A stretch of 64,000 bases of DNA. Source: Rossellomorea aquimaris (GTDB taxonomy: Bacteria; Bacillota; Bacilli; Bacillales; Bacillaceae_B). Made by a program: the position numbers and the translations under genes. Below the pieces are notes generated by a model. That model was not told where the DNA came from. It searched no databases and saw only the letters and a program-made list of their open reading frames with translations. The stretch is from the NCBI RefSeq assembly GCF_008180865.1, contig NZ_VTEX01000004.1, forward strand, positions 372,001-436,000, written 5' to 3'. Numbering within the stretch: the stretch's first letter is position 1; the number at the start of each line of letters is the position of its first letter. Below are positions 38,826 to 49,386 of the stretch, in pieces.

Positions 38826-38870
38826 TAGTGTTCTAGTTAGATAGTACACTATGACACATTATACCGTCAA
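38826..38870 (-). promoter_or_regulatory. Promoter and probable GntR operator of the ABC operon
   Basis: On the minus strand TTGACG (38865-38870), 18-base spacer, TACTAT (38841-38846). The -10 region is embedded in an inverted repeat TAGTGT...ACACTA (38826-38851, 14-base centre), the typical position for an autoregulatory YtrA-type operator. Confidence 0.65.
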
Positions 38871-39025
38871 TACCTTATTCACCTAATTAATGGAATTATT
38901 TTTTTGCTGGTGTGTTTAGTGATAAGAGGAGAAGAGGAGGGGAAATGAAAAAGAAAAAATAACTTCGGATTGAGGAAGAAGATCAACTAATATTGGAAGT
39001 CTGCTATTATTCATTGATCCTTCTC

Positions 39026-39064
39026 AACAAAAAAGGACTGAATCCGAAAATGGATCCAGTCCTT
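39026..39064 (-). terminator. Terminator after tcdA
   Basis: AAGGACTGGATCC pairs with GGATTCAGTCCTT around a short loop, with a T6 run on the minus strand. Confidence 0.87.
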
Positions 39065-39079
39065 ACAATTACATGACCA

Positions 39080-39844
39080 TTATTTGTCTTTTACTCTTTT
39101 GATTTCAATATGCTTTAACAGCTGGTTCATCACATGACTTGCTGCAATAAGACCTGCAACCGATGGGACAAATGCGTTTGAAGAAGGGGGAAGCTGGGCT
39201 TTACGAATCTTTGCATCATCTTTCCCTACTTCTTTTCTGATATCTTCACGGATGACGATGGGACTCTCATCAGAGAAAACAACCGTTACACCTTTTTTAA
39301 TGCCCTCTTTCTTCAGGCGGGTCCGGATCACCTTTGCGATTGGATCCGTATGAGTCTTGCTGATATCGGCAATCTTGAAGCGTGTCGGATCGGTTTTATT
39401 CGCCGCTCCCATGCTCGCAATCAATGGGATATCGCGCTTTAAACATTCTTTCATTAAGTGTATTTTATACGAAATCGTATCAGAAGCATCTATTACGTAA
39501 TCCAATCCTTGATTGAAGAATTCTTCGTAGGTTTCTTCCGTATAGAACATCTTCAAGGCGATGACTTCACAGTCCGGATTAATATCCATGATGCGGTCTC
39601 TCATCAGATCGACTTTCGGCTGACCTACTGTAGAAAGCAATGCATGAACTTGACGGTTCACGTTTGTAATATCCACATCATCTTTATCCACTAATACAAG
39701 ACGGCCTACACCTGACCTGGCTAAAGCTTCAGCTGCAAAGGATCCCACTCCCCCGATTCCGAGTACTGCCACCGTGCTATTCTTAAGGGTTTGAAGACCT
39801 TCCTTACCGATCGCTAGTTCATTTCTTGAAAACTGGTGTAGCAA
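39080..39844 (-). CDS. tcdA: tRNA threonylcarbamoyladenosine dehydratase (YrvM)
   Basis: 254 aa from a TTG at 39844 with GGAG nine bases upstream; an ATG five codons earlier contains that GGAG. E1/ThiF-like fold: GIGGVGSFAAEALARSGVG nucleotide loop, VDKDDVDITNVNRQ, and IDASDTISYK. It converts t6A37 of tRNA to the cyclic ct6A form using ATP. It lies downstream of 6S RNA and aspS, as in B. subtilis. Confidence 0.92.
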   Translation of the reverse strand: MLHQFSRNELAIGKEGLQTLKNSTVAVLGIGGVGSFAAEALARSGVGRLVLVDKDDVDITNVNRQVHALLSTVGQPKVDLMRDRIMDINPDCEVIALKMFYTEETYEEFFNQGLDYVIDASDTISYKIHLMKECLKRDIPLIASMGAANKTDPTRFKIADISKTHTDPIAKVIRTRLKKEGIKKGVTVVFSDESPIVIREDIRKEVGKDDAKIRKAQLPPSSNAFVPSVAGLIAASHVMNQLLKHIEIKRVKDK

Positions 39845-39975
39845 AATAATCAACTCCATTATAAGTATTCAACTAGGTTTATACTGAATTAGAATAAAGG
39901 ATAGAGAAACGAAAATCAATATGAAATGTTGTCCTCCTCTATCGTTTACCCTATTAAGAGAAGGTTTAGACTCAA

Positions 39976-40004
39976 CAAAAAAAGCCAGGCTACTTTGAGC
40001 CTGA
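39976..40004 (-). terminator. Terminator downstream of 6S RNA
   Basis: AGGCT / AGCCT-centred stem (GTCAGGCT with AGCCTGGC) and a T7 run on the minus strand. Confidence 0.8.
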
Positions 40005-40039
40005 CTCTTCATTTATAGGATCTTCAATTAAAATCGTAT

Positions 40040-40237
40040 TTGGACGAGTCCCAATCGTGCCGCCGCCATCATTTCCTTCGTTTTGAACCCGCTCTCGGCA
40101 GGTGGGTGCTTTATTCCACTATTTGTTAGTCCTCGGCATGAGGCATGAACTCCTAGCAGAAACGTCAAGCTCCCAAAGTTTGAAGTGTTCGGTCAAAACT
40201 GTTAGGTAAAAACGTCGCACACATCAGGACTCGTTTG
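40040..40237 (-). ncRNA. ssrS: 6S RNA
   Basis: Located between aspS and tcdA, the site of bsrA (6S-1 RNA) in B. subtilis. The minus strand starts ACGAGTCCTGATGTGTG, close to the known 5' end of Bacillus 6S-1 RNA, and the 3' end carries GGGACTCGT, which pairs with it to close a long rod of about 195 nt with a central region of lower pairing. 6S RNA mimics an open promoter and sequesters sigma-A RNA polymerase in stationary phase. End points are estimates. Confidence 0.87.
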
Positions 40238-40248
40238 TGATTGTTTAA

Positions 40249-40277
40249 ATAATATCATATCACCTTGATGATTTCAA
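40249..40277 (-). promoter_or_regulatory. Promoter of 6S RNA
   Basis: TTGAAA (40272-40277), 17-base spacer, TATTAT (40249-40254) on the minus strand, placed about a dozen bases before the predicted 6S RNA 5' end. Confidence 0.78.
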
Positions 40278-40303
40278 CGAATGTCCCCCGGAACTTATTT
40301 ACA

Positions 40304-42073
40304 TTATTCTACATCCAGCGACAAAGATAACTCTTTTAATTGAGCTTCACTCACTTCACCAGGAGCATCCGTCAATACACAGCTTGCACTCGCCGTTTTG
40401 GGGAAGGCAATCGTATCGCGGAGATTTGTGCGTCCTGCAAGAAGCATGACTAAACGGTCGAGACCAAGTGCAATTCCACCATGTGGAGGTGTTCCATATT
40501 CAAAGGCTTCCAATAGGAACCCAAACTGCTTTTTTGCTTCTTCTTTTGAGAAACCAAGAACTTTAAACATCTTTTCTTGAATATCACGCTCATAAATCCG
40601 AAGGGATCCCCCTCCAAGTTCGTACCCATTCAATACAAGGTCATATGCTTCGGCACGGACAGAAGAAGGATCCGTCTCGAAACGTTCCAGGTCTTCTCTC
40701 ACCGGCATTGTGAAAGGATGGTGGGCAGCATAATAACGATTCTCGCCTTCATCAAATTCAAACAACGGCCAGTCGGTCACCCACAAGAAATTGAATTTTG
40801 TTTCATCGATAAGTTTCAACTCTTTTCCTAATTTCAGGCGAAGAGCACCGAGGGCATCTGCCACTACTGATTTTTTATCCGCAACGAATAGCAATAAGTC
40901 TCCCGATTCTGCATTTGCTGAAGCAGAGATTTGCGATGCATCCTCTTCTGTTACAAATTTGGAAATAGGTCCTTTTAAGCCTTCTTCTTCTACCTTTAAC
41001 CAGGCAAGTCCTTTTGCACCGTATCGGGAAACAAACTCTGTTAACCCATCGATGTCTTTACGGGAATACTGGGAAGCACCGCCTTTTACGTTGATCAGTT
41101 TCACCTGACCACCGCTTGCTACTGCGCCTGCGAATACTTTAAATCCGGATTCCTTCACGATTTCCGATACATCGATCAGTTCCATTTTAAAACGAGTATC
41201 CGGTTTGTCAGAGCCGTATCGACTCATGGCATCATCATACGTCATTCTTTGGAATGGTAATTGAACATTGTGATCCTTCACATCGTTCATCAGTTTCTTC
41301 ATCATATCTTCTACAAGGGTAATGATTTGCTCTGTATCCATGAAACTCATTTCCATATCAATCTGAGTGAATTCCGGCTGACGATCTGCTCGAAGATCTT
41401 CGTCACGGAAACAGCGGGCAATTTGGTAATAACGGTCGAAGCCGGATACCATCAGCAATTGTTTGAAGATTTGCGGTGATTGTGGCAGCGCGTAAAATTC
41501 ACCTTGATGAACACGGCTTGGCACTAAGTAATCACGGGCACCTTCTGGCGTACTCTTTGTTAAAATCGGTGTTTCTACATCCAGGAACCCATTTTCGTTC
41601 AAGAAGGTACGGAACGATGTCGTCACATTATGACGCATTCTCAACGTTTCCATCATCGCTGGGCGGCGAAGGTCTACGTAACGATATTTCAAGCGGACAT
41701 CTTCCGACACTTCCATTTGATCATCAACCATGAAAGGAGGGGTCTTCGCTTCATTTATGATTTGAACCTCTTCTACATGAATTTCAACTTTCCCGGTTCT
41801 CAGGTTAGGATTGACGGTTCCTTCTCCTCTTGCCACGACAGTACCTGTCACACTAAGTACATACTCATTACGAATTTTCTCCGCAAGGGCGAGGGCTTCT
41901 TCTGATAAATCCGGATTAAAGACGACTTGTACGATTCCTTCTCTGTCACGAAGGTCGATGAAGATTAATCCACCCAGATCCCTTCTCTTTTGTACCCAGC
42001 CTTTAATCGTTATTTTTTCACCGATGTATGATTCTGTGATGTCTCCGCAATATGCTGTTCTTTTTGTCATCAT
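40304..42073 (-). CDS. aspS: Aspartyl-tRNA synthetase
   Basis: 589 aa. OB-fold anticodon domain (about 15-105), class II core with motif 2 region [16 protein letters not shown], a bacterial GAD insertion (about 290-420) and motif 3 [15 protein letters not shown] near the C-terminus. The pair of adjacent ATGs at 42073 and 42070 both fit the GGAGGAG site. It is co-transcribed with hisS (29 bases apart). Confidence 0.97.
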   Translation of the reverse strand: MMTKRTAYCGDITESYIGEKITIKGWVQKRRDLGGLIFIDLRDREGIVQVVFNPDLSEEALALAEKIRNEYVLSVTGTVVARGEGTVNPNLRTGKVEIHVEEVQIINEAKTPPFMVDDQMEVSEDVRLKYRYVDLRRPAMMETLRMRHNVTTSFRTFLNENGFLDVETPILTKSTPEGARDYLVPSRVHQGEFYALPQSPQIFKQLLMVSGFDRYYQIARCFRDEDLRADRQPEFTQIDMEMSFMDTEQIITLVEDMMKKLMNDVKDHNVQLPFQRMTYDDAMSRYGSDKPDTRFKMELIDVSEIVKESGFKVFAGAVASGGQVKLINVKGGASQYSRKDIDGLTEFVSRYGAKGLAWLKVEEEGLKGPISKFVTEEDASQISASANAESGDLLLFVADKKSVVADALGALRLKLGKELKLIDETKFNFLWVTDWPLFEFDEGENRYYAAHHPFTMPVREDLERFETDPSSVRAEAYDLVLNGYELGGGSLRIYERDIQEKMFKVLGFSKEEAKKQFGFLLEAFEYGTPPHGGIALGLDRLVMLLAGRTNLRDTIAFPKTASASCVLTDAPGEVSEAQLKELSLSLDVE

Positions 42074-42102
42074 GTTCTCCTCCTTGTCAAAATCAACGGG
42101 TT

Positions 42103-43377
42103 CTATTTACCAAGTTTGCTTTTCACATTCTCTACAAAACGATCAAGACTTACTTCTTCCTGCTCACCAGTAGACATATCTTTCAGGTTGATTTTATTTT
42201 CCTGTAATTCATTGTCGCCAATGACGGCTACATATTTCGCTTCATAACGGTCCGCTGCTTTAAATTGACCTTTTACCTTGCGATCCAGGTAATCCTTTTC
42301 TGATGAAATTCCCACCTGTCTTAAATTGTGAAGAAGCTTTACTGCATAGTCCTTCGCTTCTTCTCCCAGTGAAACGATAAAACAATCGACGCCTTGCTCG
42401 ATTGGAAGTTCAACGTTTTCAGCTTCCAGTGCGGAAAGTAGTCTTTCAATACTAAAGGCAAAACCGATTCCTGGAGTTTCCGGACCACCGATCATTTCCA
42501 CCAATCCATTGTAACGTCCTCCACCACAAAGGGTCGTGATGGCTCCAAATCCTTCTGCGTCACTCATGATTTCAAAAGCTGTGTGATTATAATAATCAAG
42601 GCCGCGAACAAGAGTCGGATCGACCACGAATTCAACATCCATCCCTGTTAGGTACGTTTGGACTTTTTCAAAATATGCTTTTGATTCGTCGTTTAAGTAA
42701 TCGAGAATCGAGGGTGCTGTAGACATTAATTCATGGTCACGGTCTTTTTTACAATCCAGAATGCGTAATGGATTCTTCTCTAAACGATTCTGACAGTCTC
42801 CGCAGAATTCACCGATTCTTGGTTTAAAGTGATTGATGAGGGCTTCTCTGTGAGCATTTCGACTACCCGTATCGCCAAGACTATTAATGACTAACTTTAA
42901 TTGAGTAAGTCCCAGTTTCTGATAAATCCCCATTGCCAATGAAATCACTTCTGCATCAATCGCCGGGTCTTCACTTCCCAATGCCTCAACCCCGAACTGT
43001 ACAAATTGGCGGTAGCGGCCGGCTTGTGGTCTTTCGTACCTGAACATTGGACCGGAGTAAAAGAGCTTCGTTGGTTGATTTGGATGCCCGAACATCTTAT
43101 TTCCTACAAAGGAGCGAACAACAGAAGCGGTTCCTTCAGGTCGGAGCGCCAAGCTTCTGCCTCCGCGATCTTCAAACATATACATTTCTTTTTGCACGAT
43201 ATCCGTCGTATCCCCTACTCCTCTGGTAAACAACTCGCTCGCCTCAAAGATTGGTGTGCGGATTTCTTTATACTGATAGGCGTGGCAAAGATTCTTCGCC
43301 ACTTCCTCTACATACTGCCATTTTTCTACTTCACCTGGTAGAATGTCCTGTGTACCTCGTGGAATCTGAATGGACAA
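42103..43377 (-). CDS. hisS: Histidyl-tRNA synthetase
   Basis: 424 aa class II synthetase: motif 2 region [10 protein letters not shown], histidine motifs LVRGLDYY and GGGRYNGL, motif 3 [11 protein letters not shown] and the C-terminal anticodon-binding domain. AGGAGGAAAT precedes the ATG. It is under the T-box leader at 43420-43700. Confidence 0.97.
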   Translation of the reverse strand: MSIQIPRGTQDILPGEVEKWQYVEEVAKNLCHAYQYKEIRTPIFEASELFTRGVGDTTDIVQKEMYMFEDRGGRSLALRPEGTASVVRSFVGNKMFGHPNQPTKLFYSGPMFRYERPQAGRYRQFVQFGVEALGSEDPAIDAEVISLAMGIYQKLGLTQLKLVINSLGDTGSRNAHREALINHFKPRIGEFCGDCQNRLEKNPLRILDCKKDRDHELMSTAPSILDYLNDESKAYFEKVQTYLTGMDVEFVVDPTLVRGLDYYNHTAFEIMSDAEGFGAITTLCGGGRYNGLVEMIGGPETPGIGFAFSIERLLSALEAENVELPIEQGVDCFIVSLGEEAKDYAVKLLHNLRQVGISSEKDYLDRKVKGQFKAADRYEAKYVAVIGDNELQENKINLKDMSTGEQEEVSLDRFVENVKSKLGK

Positions 43378-43419
43378 GTTGATTTCCTCCTTTTATCTAG
43401 CACATTGATATTTATGTAA

Positions 43420-43700
43420 ATAAAAAAAGCCCTCAATCCCTTGTATATCATACAAGGGACGAGAGCTGTTATTCCCGTGGTGCCACCCTAATTGAAGCCT
43501 ATAAAGACCTCCACTTAGCCAGTTAACGCCTGGTACGTTCATCTCCTACTAAAGATACTTTTTCAGAGAGAAACCTCCTGAGTGTTCATTCACTAAGTCA
43601 CATTGTAGAAATGCTCTCAGCCAAGGCATTTCCTCTCTTTACACGTGGGTATCAGCTACTATGCTCGATCAACGGTTTTTGTAAATGTTATTTTATTTCT
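43420..43700 (-). promoter_or_regulatory. T-box riboswitch leader of hisS-aspS
   Basis: The minus strand has the T-box core AGGGTGGCACCACGG (43475-43489) and a terminator helix (CCCTTGTATG with CATACAAGGG plus flanking GAG) running into a T7 stretch. Stem I is recognisable (GAAATGC / GCATTTC in its upper part). The specifier is less clear: GAACAC around the 3' side of the lower loop would offer a His CAC codon. Confidence 0.9.
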
Positions 43701-43703
43701 ATA

Positions 43704-43732
43704 ATGATACGGATGCCGTTAGTTCATGTCAA
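43704..43732 (-). promoter_or_regulatory. Sigma-A promoter of hisS-aspS
   Basis: TTGACA (43727-43732), 17-base spacer, TATCAT (43704-43709) on the minus strand, directly ahead of the T-box leader. Confidence 0.85.
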
Positions 43733-43751
43733 GAGGTTAAAGAAAATTTCG

Positions 43752-43928
43752 TTACGATCTCTCCATTTTCTTTTTCAGTAGCTTAACTTCTTTCAACGAT
43801 AATCCGAACTCGGAAGCAAGTTCCACGTTTAAGGCATCTTTCTCACGTTCTAGAAACTGATGAAAATCTACACCGAACAGCTGGTTATCACCATTTGCAT
43901 TCATAAACCCTTTTTCACTTGACCTCAT
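43752..43928 (-). CDS. yrzK: YrzK-like small protein
   Basis: 58 aa from the ATG at 43928, eight bases after AAAGGG; two earlier start codons are too close. The C-terminal half (LASEFGLSLKEVKLLKKKME) looks like a short helix-turn-helix segment; no other motif. B. subtilis has a small gene (yrzK) upstream of hisS, and identity is inferred from position and size. The function is unknown. Confidence 0.55.
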   Translation of the reverse strand: MRSSEKGFMNANGDNQLFGVDFHQFLEREKDALNVELASEFGLSLKEVKLLKKKMERS

Positions 43929-44128
43929 TTCCATCACCCTTTCAAAACAATCCTTAACTCTATCATTTCCAATTACCTATTTTTATTTCGTTTTAGAGGA
44001 ATTTAATTTTTTTTATCGTATTAAACCCTTAAGGGATTTTTTCGATAAATCGTCGAAATTTTGATCAATATCTAAGTGAAAAGATCCGATATTACTATGG
44101 GTGTTTGTATTTCTAACAGGAGGTGAAG

Positions 44129-45871
44129 ATGATTAAGAAAATAATTGCATCAATGCTGATTGTGCTCATGATCATTCCTTTTCAGTCACTCGAAGCTGAT
44201 TATGCACATGCAGAAACAGGCACGGCCACGATCAGTGTTTCGACTCTGAATGTCCGTACGGGGCCAGGACTCAGTTACCCGGTTCTGACGAAGGTACATA
44301 GAGGGGAAGAGTACAGTATAGTAGACACACAAAATGATTGGTATAAGGTCAGGACCGATAGTGGTGAGGGCTGGGTAGCCGAATGGTTAGTATCAGTAGA
44401 ATCTGCCGCTTCCGATGTTTCTCCCAAACAGGAAGGACGGGTTAACACCGATGGGTTACGCGTCAGAAAAGGGCCAAGCACCTCTGAAGGAGTCGTGACG
44501 GTTTTAAACACGGGTGATAGAATATCCGTTTCCGACGAAGAGGGTGAATGGCTACTCATCGAATGGGGAAATGAAAGCGGCTGGGTGCATGAGGAATACG
44601 TGTCGGAAAACAACACAACTTCTTCCCCATCGAAAAAAAGTGAGAATAAACAAGGTATCATCACCGACAACTCCCTTAATGTTCGAACCTCCCCTTCTCT
44701 TCAAAGTTCCGTCCTGGGAGTATTAAATAAGGGTGATCACGTAGATGTAACAGGAAGTGTCAGCGGGTGGTACGAGATTCAATTTGGCAGCGACAAGGCA
44801 TGGGTGAACGATGCATATGTAGAATTCTCTTCGAGGGCTGATGAAGAGGAGCCTTCTTCCCCGTCCACAGATCTTATTGGAATCATTACGGTTCACGGTT
44901 TAAATGTCCGTGATGAAACCTCTTTAAACGGGAGTGTCGTTGGAAAGGTCTCAAAAGGGGAGAAATATTCCTTATTAAAAGAGAAAAACAATTGGTATCA
45001 GATTGAGCTCTCAAATGGGAAAAAGGGCTGGATTGCCGGTTGGTATGTCCAAAAAACCGTTACTGCCTCCGCTTATGAGAGTGAACCATCTTCAGAAAAT
45101 GAAAACGTCACAATCCTTTACAACGGTACAAATATCAGAAGTGAAGCAAACGCCCGGGCAAGCGTCATCGAACGGGGCTCAAGTGGTGACACCTTCCCCG
45201 TTATCAGCAAAAACGGAGATTGGTATGAAATTGAATTAGAGGACGGCAGTGCAGGTTTTGTTGCCGGCTGGGTGGTGTCCATCCGATCCAGCACCGGGGA
45301 AAACACTACTCCTTCACGCAAGCGGAGCGGCGGCTTACAAGATAAAGTCGTGGTGATTGATCCGGGGCATGGAGGCAGGGACAGCGGAACGACGGGAGCA
45401 AGTGGGACATTGGAAAAGCTCCTTACCATGAGAACCGGGGAACTCCTTGCCGAAAAGCTAAAGAGCGCTGGAGCCAAAGTGGTCTTAACAAGGAAAAACG
45501 ATGAATATCTTTCATTACCATCAAGGGTATCATTATCTCATTATTATCAGGCTGATGCCTTTATCAGCCTCCATTTTGACAGCATTCTAGATTCCTCTAT
45601 CGTCGGACATACTACCTACTATTATCAAGGTCACCAGGAAGAACTGGCAGAGGAAATTCATGGAAGCCTTGCAGATCGGTTACCGACGAAAGACCGGGGT
45701 GTACGGGTAGGAGATTATCACGTTGTTCGTGAAAACAATCAGCCGGCTGTCCTTTTGGAGCTTGGATTCTTAAGTAATCCGGCAGAGGAAGCCAATGTCA
45801 ATACACAGTACTTTCAAGACCTGGCGGCAACGGCAATCTATCATGGATTAGGGGATTATTTCTCCGACTGA
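44129..45871 (+). CDS. yrvJ: Secreted N-acetylmuramoyl-L-alanine amidase with five SH3b repeats (YrvJ-like)
   Basis: 580 aa from the ATG at 44129 (AGGAGG upstream). Signal peptide with likely cleavage after AHA (about residue 29). Five bacterial SH3 domains, each with an LNVR-type start and a W-W...V end (about 30-90, 95-155, 170-230, 245-305, 315-375), then an Amidase_3 domain (about 400-575) with zinc ligands in DPGHGG, a Glu in the MRTGE region, the SLHFDS His, and the catalytic Glu in LLELGFLSNP. It cleaves the muramic acid-alanine bond of peptidoglycan outside the cell. Confidence 0.92.
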   Translation: MIKKIIASMLIVLMIIPFQSLEADYAHAETGTATISVSTLNVRTGPGLSYPVLTKVHRGEEYSIVDTQNDWYKVRTDSGEGWVAEWLVSVESAASDVSPKQEGRVNTDGLRVRKGPSTSEGVVTVLNTGDRISVSDEEGEWLLIEWGNESGWVHEEYVSENNTTSSPSKKSENKQGIITDNSLNVRTSPSLQSSVLGVLNKGDHVDVTGSVSGWYEIQFGSDKAWVNDAYVEFSSRADEEEPSSPSTDLIGIITVHGLNVRDETSLNGSVVGKVSKGEKYSLLKEKNNWYQIELSNGKKGWIAGWYVQKTVTASAYESEPSSENENVTILYNGTNIRSEANARASVIERGSSGDTFPVISKNGDWYEIELEDGSAGFVAGWVVSIRSSTGENTTPSRKRSGGLQDKVVVIDPGHGGRDSGTTGASGTLEKLLTMRTGELLAEKLKSAGAKVVLTRKNDEYLSLPSRVSLSHYYQADAFISLHFDSILDSSIVGHTTYYYQGHQEELAEEIHGSLADRLPTKDRGVRVGDYHVVRENNQPAVLLELGFLSNPAEEANVNTQYFQDLAATAIYHGLGDYFSD

Positions 45872-45907
45872 TGCTGCGATGTGAACAACATGCTATATGA
45901 ATAAAAT

Positions 45908-45950
45908 AAAGAAAAGCTGATCCTGCAAATTGCAGGATCAGCTTTTCTTT
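45908..45950. terminator. Bidirectional terminator between yrvJ and dtd
   Basis: GAAAAGCTGATCCTGCA pairs perfectly with its complement around AAT, with A and T runs on either side; convergent genes on both sides. Confidence 0.92.
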
Positions 45951-46389
45951 ATTTACTTTCTATAATTAACGTAACAGGACCATCATTCGTTAAATTCACG
46001 TCCATCATGGCTCCAAATACGCCCGTTTCAACTTTGATACTTTTTTCTTTTAATACCTTATTAAAGTAGTCGTAAACAGACTCTGCGTGATCGGGCTTCG
46101 CTGCATTCATGAAGTTTGGCCTTCTTCCCTTACGAGAGTCCCCGTAAAGAGTGAATTGAGAGATGGAGAGAATCTCGCCTTCTACATCCAGCAAAGAATG
46201 ATTCATCTTCCCCTCTTCATCTTCAAAAATACGCAGGTTCACTACTTTGTCTGCAACATAACGAGCATCTTCTTCCGTATCTTCATGGGTGATCCCCACG
46301 AGCAATACAGCACCTGAACGAATGGCTCCCTTTACTTCTCCATCAACAGTGACGGAGGCTTCTTTACTTCTTTGCAGTACAACCTTCAT
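45949..46389 (-). CDS. dtd: D-aminoacyl-tRNA deacylase
   Basis: 146 aa, full length. Conserved [11 protein letters not shown] (about 78-88) and the terminal [12 protein letters not shown], the GP cis-proline motif region used to reject L-amino acids. It removes D-amino acids from mischarged tRNA. It follows relA by 13 bases, the conserved order in bacilli. Confidence 0.95.
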   Translation of the reverse strand: MKVVLQRSKEASVTVDGEVKGAIRSGAVLLVGITHEDTEEDARYVADKVVNLRIFEDEEGKMNHSLLDVEGEILSISQFTLYGDSRKGRRPNFMNAAKPDHAESVYDYFNKVLKEKSIKVETGVFGAMMDVNLTNDGPVTLIIESK

Positions 46390-46402
46390 AAAGAAATCTC
46401 CT

Positions 46403-48592
46403 TTAGTTCATGATTCTTCTTACAGCATAAATATCTGAAATTTGTTTAATTCTTTCCACGACTTTGTGTAAGTGGGATATATTGTGAATCGAAATGGACA
46501 TATTGATGGTTGCCACTTTATTTCGATCGGATTTTCCACTTACGGCCGATATATTCGTCTTCGTCTCGTTTACCGCCTGAAGCACTTCATTCAAAAGGCC
46601 TCTGCGATCGTAACCGGAGATTTCAATATCCACATTGTATTCTTTACGGTCATTTCTATCACTTTCCCATGACACTGGAATAAGACGCTGCTCTACTTCA
46701 TCAGCCATAACGTTTGTACAGTCAGCACGATGCACAGAAACCCCACGGCCTTTCGTGATAAAACCTACGATCTCATCCCCTGGAACAGGGCTGCAGCAAC
46801 GGGATAAACGAATAAGAAGATTGTCAATGCCCTCTACCTGGACACCGGCATCTTTTTTACGTTTGACCGGTTGGGCATTCAATTCCTTCATCGTTTCTTC
46901 CAGGCTGTCTTCCTGTTCACGTTTTTTCCGGTCTCTCTCCGTTAAGCGGTTGGCGATTTGAGCTGCCGTAATCCCGTTATAGCCAACGGCTGCATACATA
47001 TCTTCTTCATTTGAAAAGTTAAACTTCTCAGATACACGTTTAATATTTTCAGGAGTAAGGATTTCTTTCACATCGAAATCTTGATTCTTGATTTCTTTTT
47101 CTACTAAATCCCGGCCTTTTTCAATATTTTCTTCTCTTCGCTGTTTTTTGAAGAATTGCTTGATCTTATTCTTCGCTTGGGATGTTTGCGCAAGCTTCAA
47201 CCAGTCCTGACTGGGGCCGTAAGAATGCTTGGACGTGAGAATTTCAATGATATCCCCCGTTTTCAACTTATAGTCAAGAGTGACCATCTTACCATTTACC
47301 TTGGCACCGATCGTTTTGTTACCGATTTCAGAGTGAATACGATAAGAAAAGTCTATCGGAACAGATCCCGATGGAAGCTCAAGTACATCTCCTTTAGGTG
47401 TGAACACAAAGACCATATCAGAGAAGAGATCAATCTTAAGAGACTCCATGAACTCTTCCGCATTGGCAGATTCGTTTTGGAACTCTAATATCTCCCTGAA
47501 CCATGAGAGCTTCTTCTCGAAGGATACCGTTTCGTTCGCTTCTTTTCCTTCTTTATATGCCCAGTGTGCCGCCACACCGTACTCAGCGATTTGGTGCATT
47601 TCAAGCGTTCTGATTTGCACTTCAAGAGGATCCCCTTTTGGACCGATGACAGTTGTATGAAGAGATTGGTACATATTAGGTTTTGGCATGGCAATATAGT
47701 CTTTAAACCTGCCAGGCATTGGCTTCCAACACGTGTGGACGATTCCCAAAACGGCATAGCAATCCTTAATGCTATCTACTACCACACGTACTGCCAATAG
47801 ATCATATATTTCATTGAACTGCTTGTTTTGAAGGGCCATTTTACGATAAATGCTGTAAATATGCTTAGGTCGTCCAGAAATTTCCGCCACGATTTTCACG
47901 TCGCCTAACTTATCCTTAACCTCATTGACAACGTCCTCTAAATACTCTTCACGCTCCGCACGCTTTTTCTTCATAAGATTGACTATGCGGTAATACTGTT
48001 GAGGATTTAAATACCTCAACGACGTATCCTCTAATTCCCACTTAATCTTCGAAATCCCTAATCGATGTGCCAATGGAGCGAAGATTTCAAGTGTCTCATT
48101 TGCAATTCTTCGCTGCTTCTCTTGTGGCAAATGTTTCAACGTTCTCATATTATGCAGACGATCTGCCAATTTAATCAGGATGACACGGATATCCTGGGCC
48201 ATCGCCACAAACATTTTCCGGTGATTTTCAGCCTGCTGCTCTTCCTGTGACTTGTATTTAATCTTTCCAAGTTTTGTGACCCCATCTACAAGCATGGCCA
48301 CTTCAGCATTGAATGCTTCCTCGATTTCCCCAAGAGAAACACCGGTATCCTCCACTACATCATGAAGAAAACCGGCAGCGACGGTTGACGGATCCATTTC
48401 CAGATCCGCGAGTATTCCCGCTACCTGGATGGGATGAATGATATAGGGTTCCCCAGACTTACGATACTGCTCACTATGTGCATCCCTTGCATACTCATAG
48501 GCTTTCTGAACCATCTCTACATGCTCATCATTTAAATATTCTCTTGTTTTATCAATAACCTGTTCAGGGGTTAGTACTTGATCTTTAGCCAT
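46403..48592 (-). CDS. relA: Bifunctional (p)ppGpp synthetase/hydrolase RelA
   Basis: 729 aa from the ATG at 48592. HD hydrolase domain with [10 protein letters not shown] and FLHDVVEDT, synthetase domain with [11 protein letters not shown] domain ([14 protein letters not shown]), zinc-finger region ([10 protein letters not shown]) and a C-terminal ACT domain. Both catalytic centres look intact, so it is of the long bifunctional Rel type. It governs the stringent response. Confidence 0.96.
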   Translation of the reverse strand: MAKDQVLTPEQVIDKTREYLNDEHVEMVQKAYEYARDAHSEQYRKSGEPYIIHPIQVAGILADLEMDPSTVAAGFLHDVVEDTGVSLGEIEEAFNAEVAMLVDGVTKLGKIKYKSQEEQQAENHRKMFVAMAQDIRVILIKLADRLHNMRTLKHLPQEKQRRIANETLEIFAPLAHRLGISKIKWELEDTSLRYLNPQQYYRIVNLMKKKRAEREEYLEDVVNEVKDKLGDVKIVAEISGRPKHIYSIYRKMALQNKQFNEIYDLLAVRVVVDSIKDCYAVLGIVHTCWKPMPGRFKDYIAMPKPNMYQSLHTTVIGPKGDPLEVQIRTLEMHQIAEYGVAAHWAYKEGKEANETVSFEKKLSWFREILEFQNESANAEEFMESLKIDLFSDMVFVFTPKGDVLELPSGSVPIDFSYRIHSEIGNKTIGAKVNGKMVTLDYKLKTGDIIEILTSKHSYGPSQDWLKLAQTSQAKNKIKQFFKKQRREENIEKGRDLVEKEIKNQDFDVKEILTPENIKRVSEKFNFSNEEDMYAAVGYNGITAAQIANRLTERDRKKREQEDSLEETMKELNAQPVKRKKDAGVQVEGIDNLLIRLSRCCSPVPGDEIVGFITKGRGVSVHRADCTNVMADEVEQRLIPVSWESDRNDRKEYNVDIEISGYDRRGLLNEVLQAVNETKTNISAVSGKSDRNKVATINMSISIHNISHLHKVVERIKQISDIYAVRRIMN

Positions 48593-48651
48593 GATCAAAA
48601 TCACCTTTGTATTTTAATATATTTCACTAGTGTTCGATTTTAATGATTGTT

Positions 48652-48690
48652 ACTATTATCAAAAAAAAATAGGGTTATGTAAAGGGGTTA
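48652..48690 (-). promoter_or_regulatory. Promoter of relA
   Basis: On the minus strand TTTACA, a 17-base spacer containing a long T-run, then GATAAT, about 60-100 bases before the relA start codon. Upstream (48715-48740) lies a TCGACAATTATCGACA block of unknown meaning. Confidence 0.6.
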
Positions 48691-48775
48691 GAATAAAATT
48701 CTCAGATTTCATCTATTTTTGTCGATAATTGTCGATGAGAAAAATTTCACATCTATCATCGATTTGACCCTTCCA

Positions 48776-48820
48776 AATAAAAAATAAGGGCTGACATTCA
48801 AAACCAGATGTCAGTCCCTT
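48776..48820 (-). terminator. Terminator after apt
   Basis: AAGGGACTGACAT pairs with ATGTCAGCCCTT (one bulge-like mismatch), followed by ATTTTTTATTT on the minus strand. Confidence 0.82.
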
Positions 48821-48873
48821 AAGTTAACAGTATATCACATATTATATACGTGTATGAGAATTGATAAACAATA

Positions 48874-49386
48874 TTAGTATTGCATTAATGTAAGAATATC
48901 ATAGTTGTCGAGCTTGTCGCGTCCATCCAGGTACGTTAATTCGATTAAGAATGCTGTACCGGCAACAATTCCACCTAACTCTTCTACAAGCTTGATGGTA
49001 GCTTCGATCGTGCCACCCGTTGCAAGCAAGTCGTCCGTGATAAGAACTCGTTGTCCAGGCTTGATTGCGTCTTTATGAATCGTCAGAGCGTCTTTACCGT
49101 ACTCTAATCCGTATTCTTTTTGAATCGTTTCACGCGGTAACTTACCAGGTTTACGTACAGGAGCAAAACCCACTCCCAAGGCATACGCCACTGGGCATCC
49201 AATGATGAAGCCTCGTGCTTCCGGCCCCACAACCAGGTCGATCTGTTTCTCTTTTGCATACTCTACGATTTGATCTGTCGCGTATCTATATGCATCACCA
49301 TTATCCATTAATGTAGTGATGTCTTTAAACTTAATTCCTTCTTTAGGCCAATCCTCAACGATCGTAACATATTGTTTTAAGTCCAT
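48874..49386 (-). CDS. apt: Adenine phosphoribosyltransferase
   Basis: 170 aa, typical. PRPP-binding motif [13 protein letters not shown] (about 119-131) and PEARGFI (about 55-61). It converts adenine, for example that released by MtnN, to AMP. The first codons overlap the end of recJ by 10 bases, indicating coupling. Confidence 0.96.
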   Translation of the reverse strand: MDLKQYVTIVEDWPKEGIKFKDITTLMDNGDAYRYATDQIVEYAKEKQIDLVVGPEARGFIIGCPVAYALGVGFAPVRKPGKLPRETIQKEYGLEYGKDALTIHKDAIKPGQRVLITDDLLATGGTIEATIKLVEELGGIVAGTAFLIELTYLDGRDKLDNYDILTLMQY

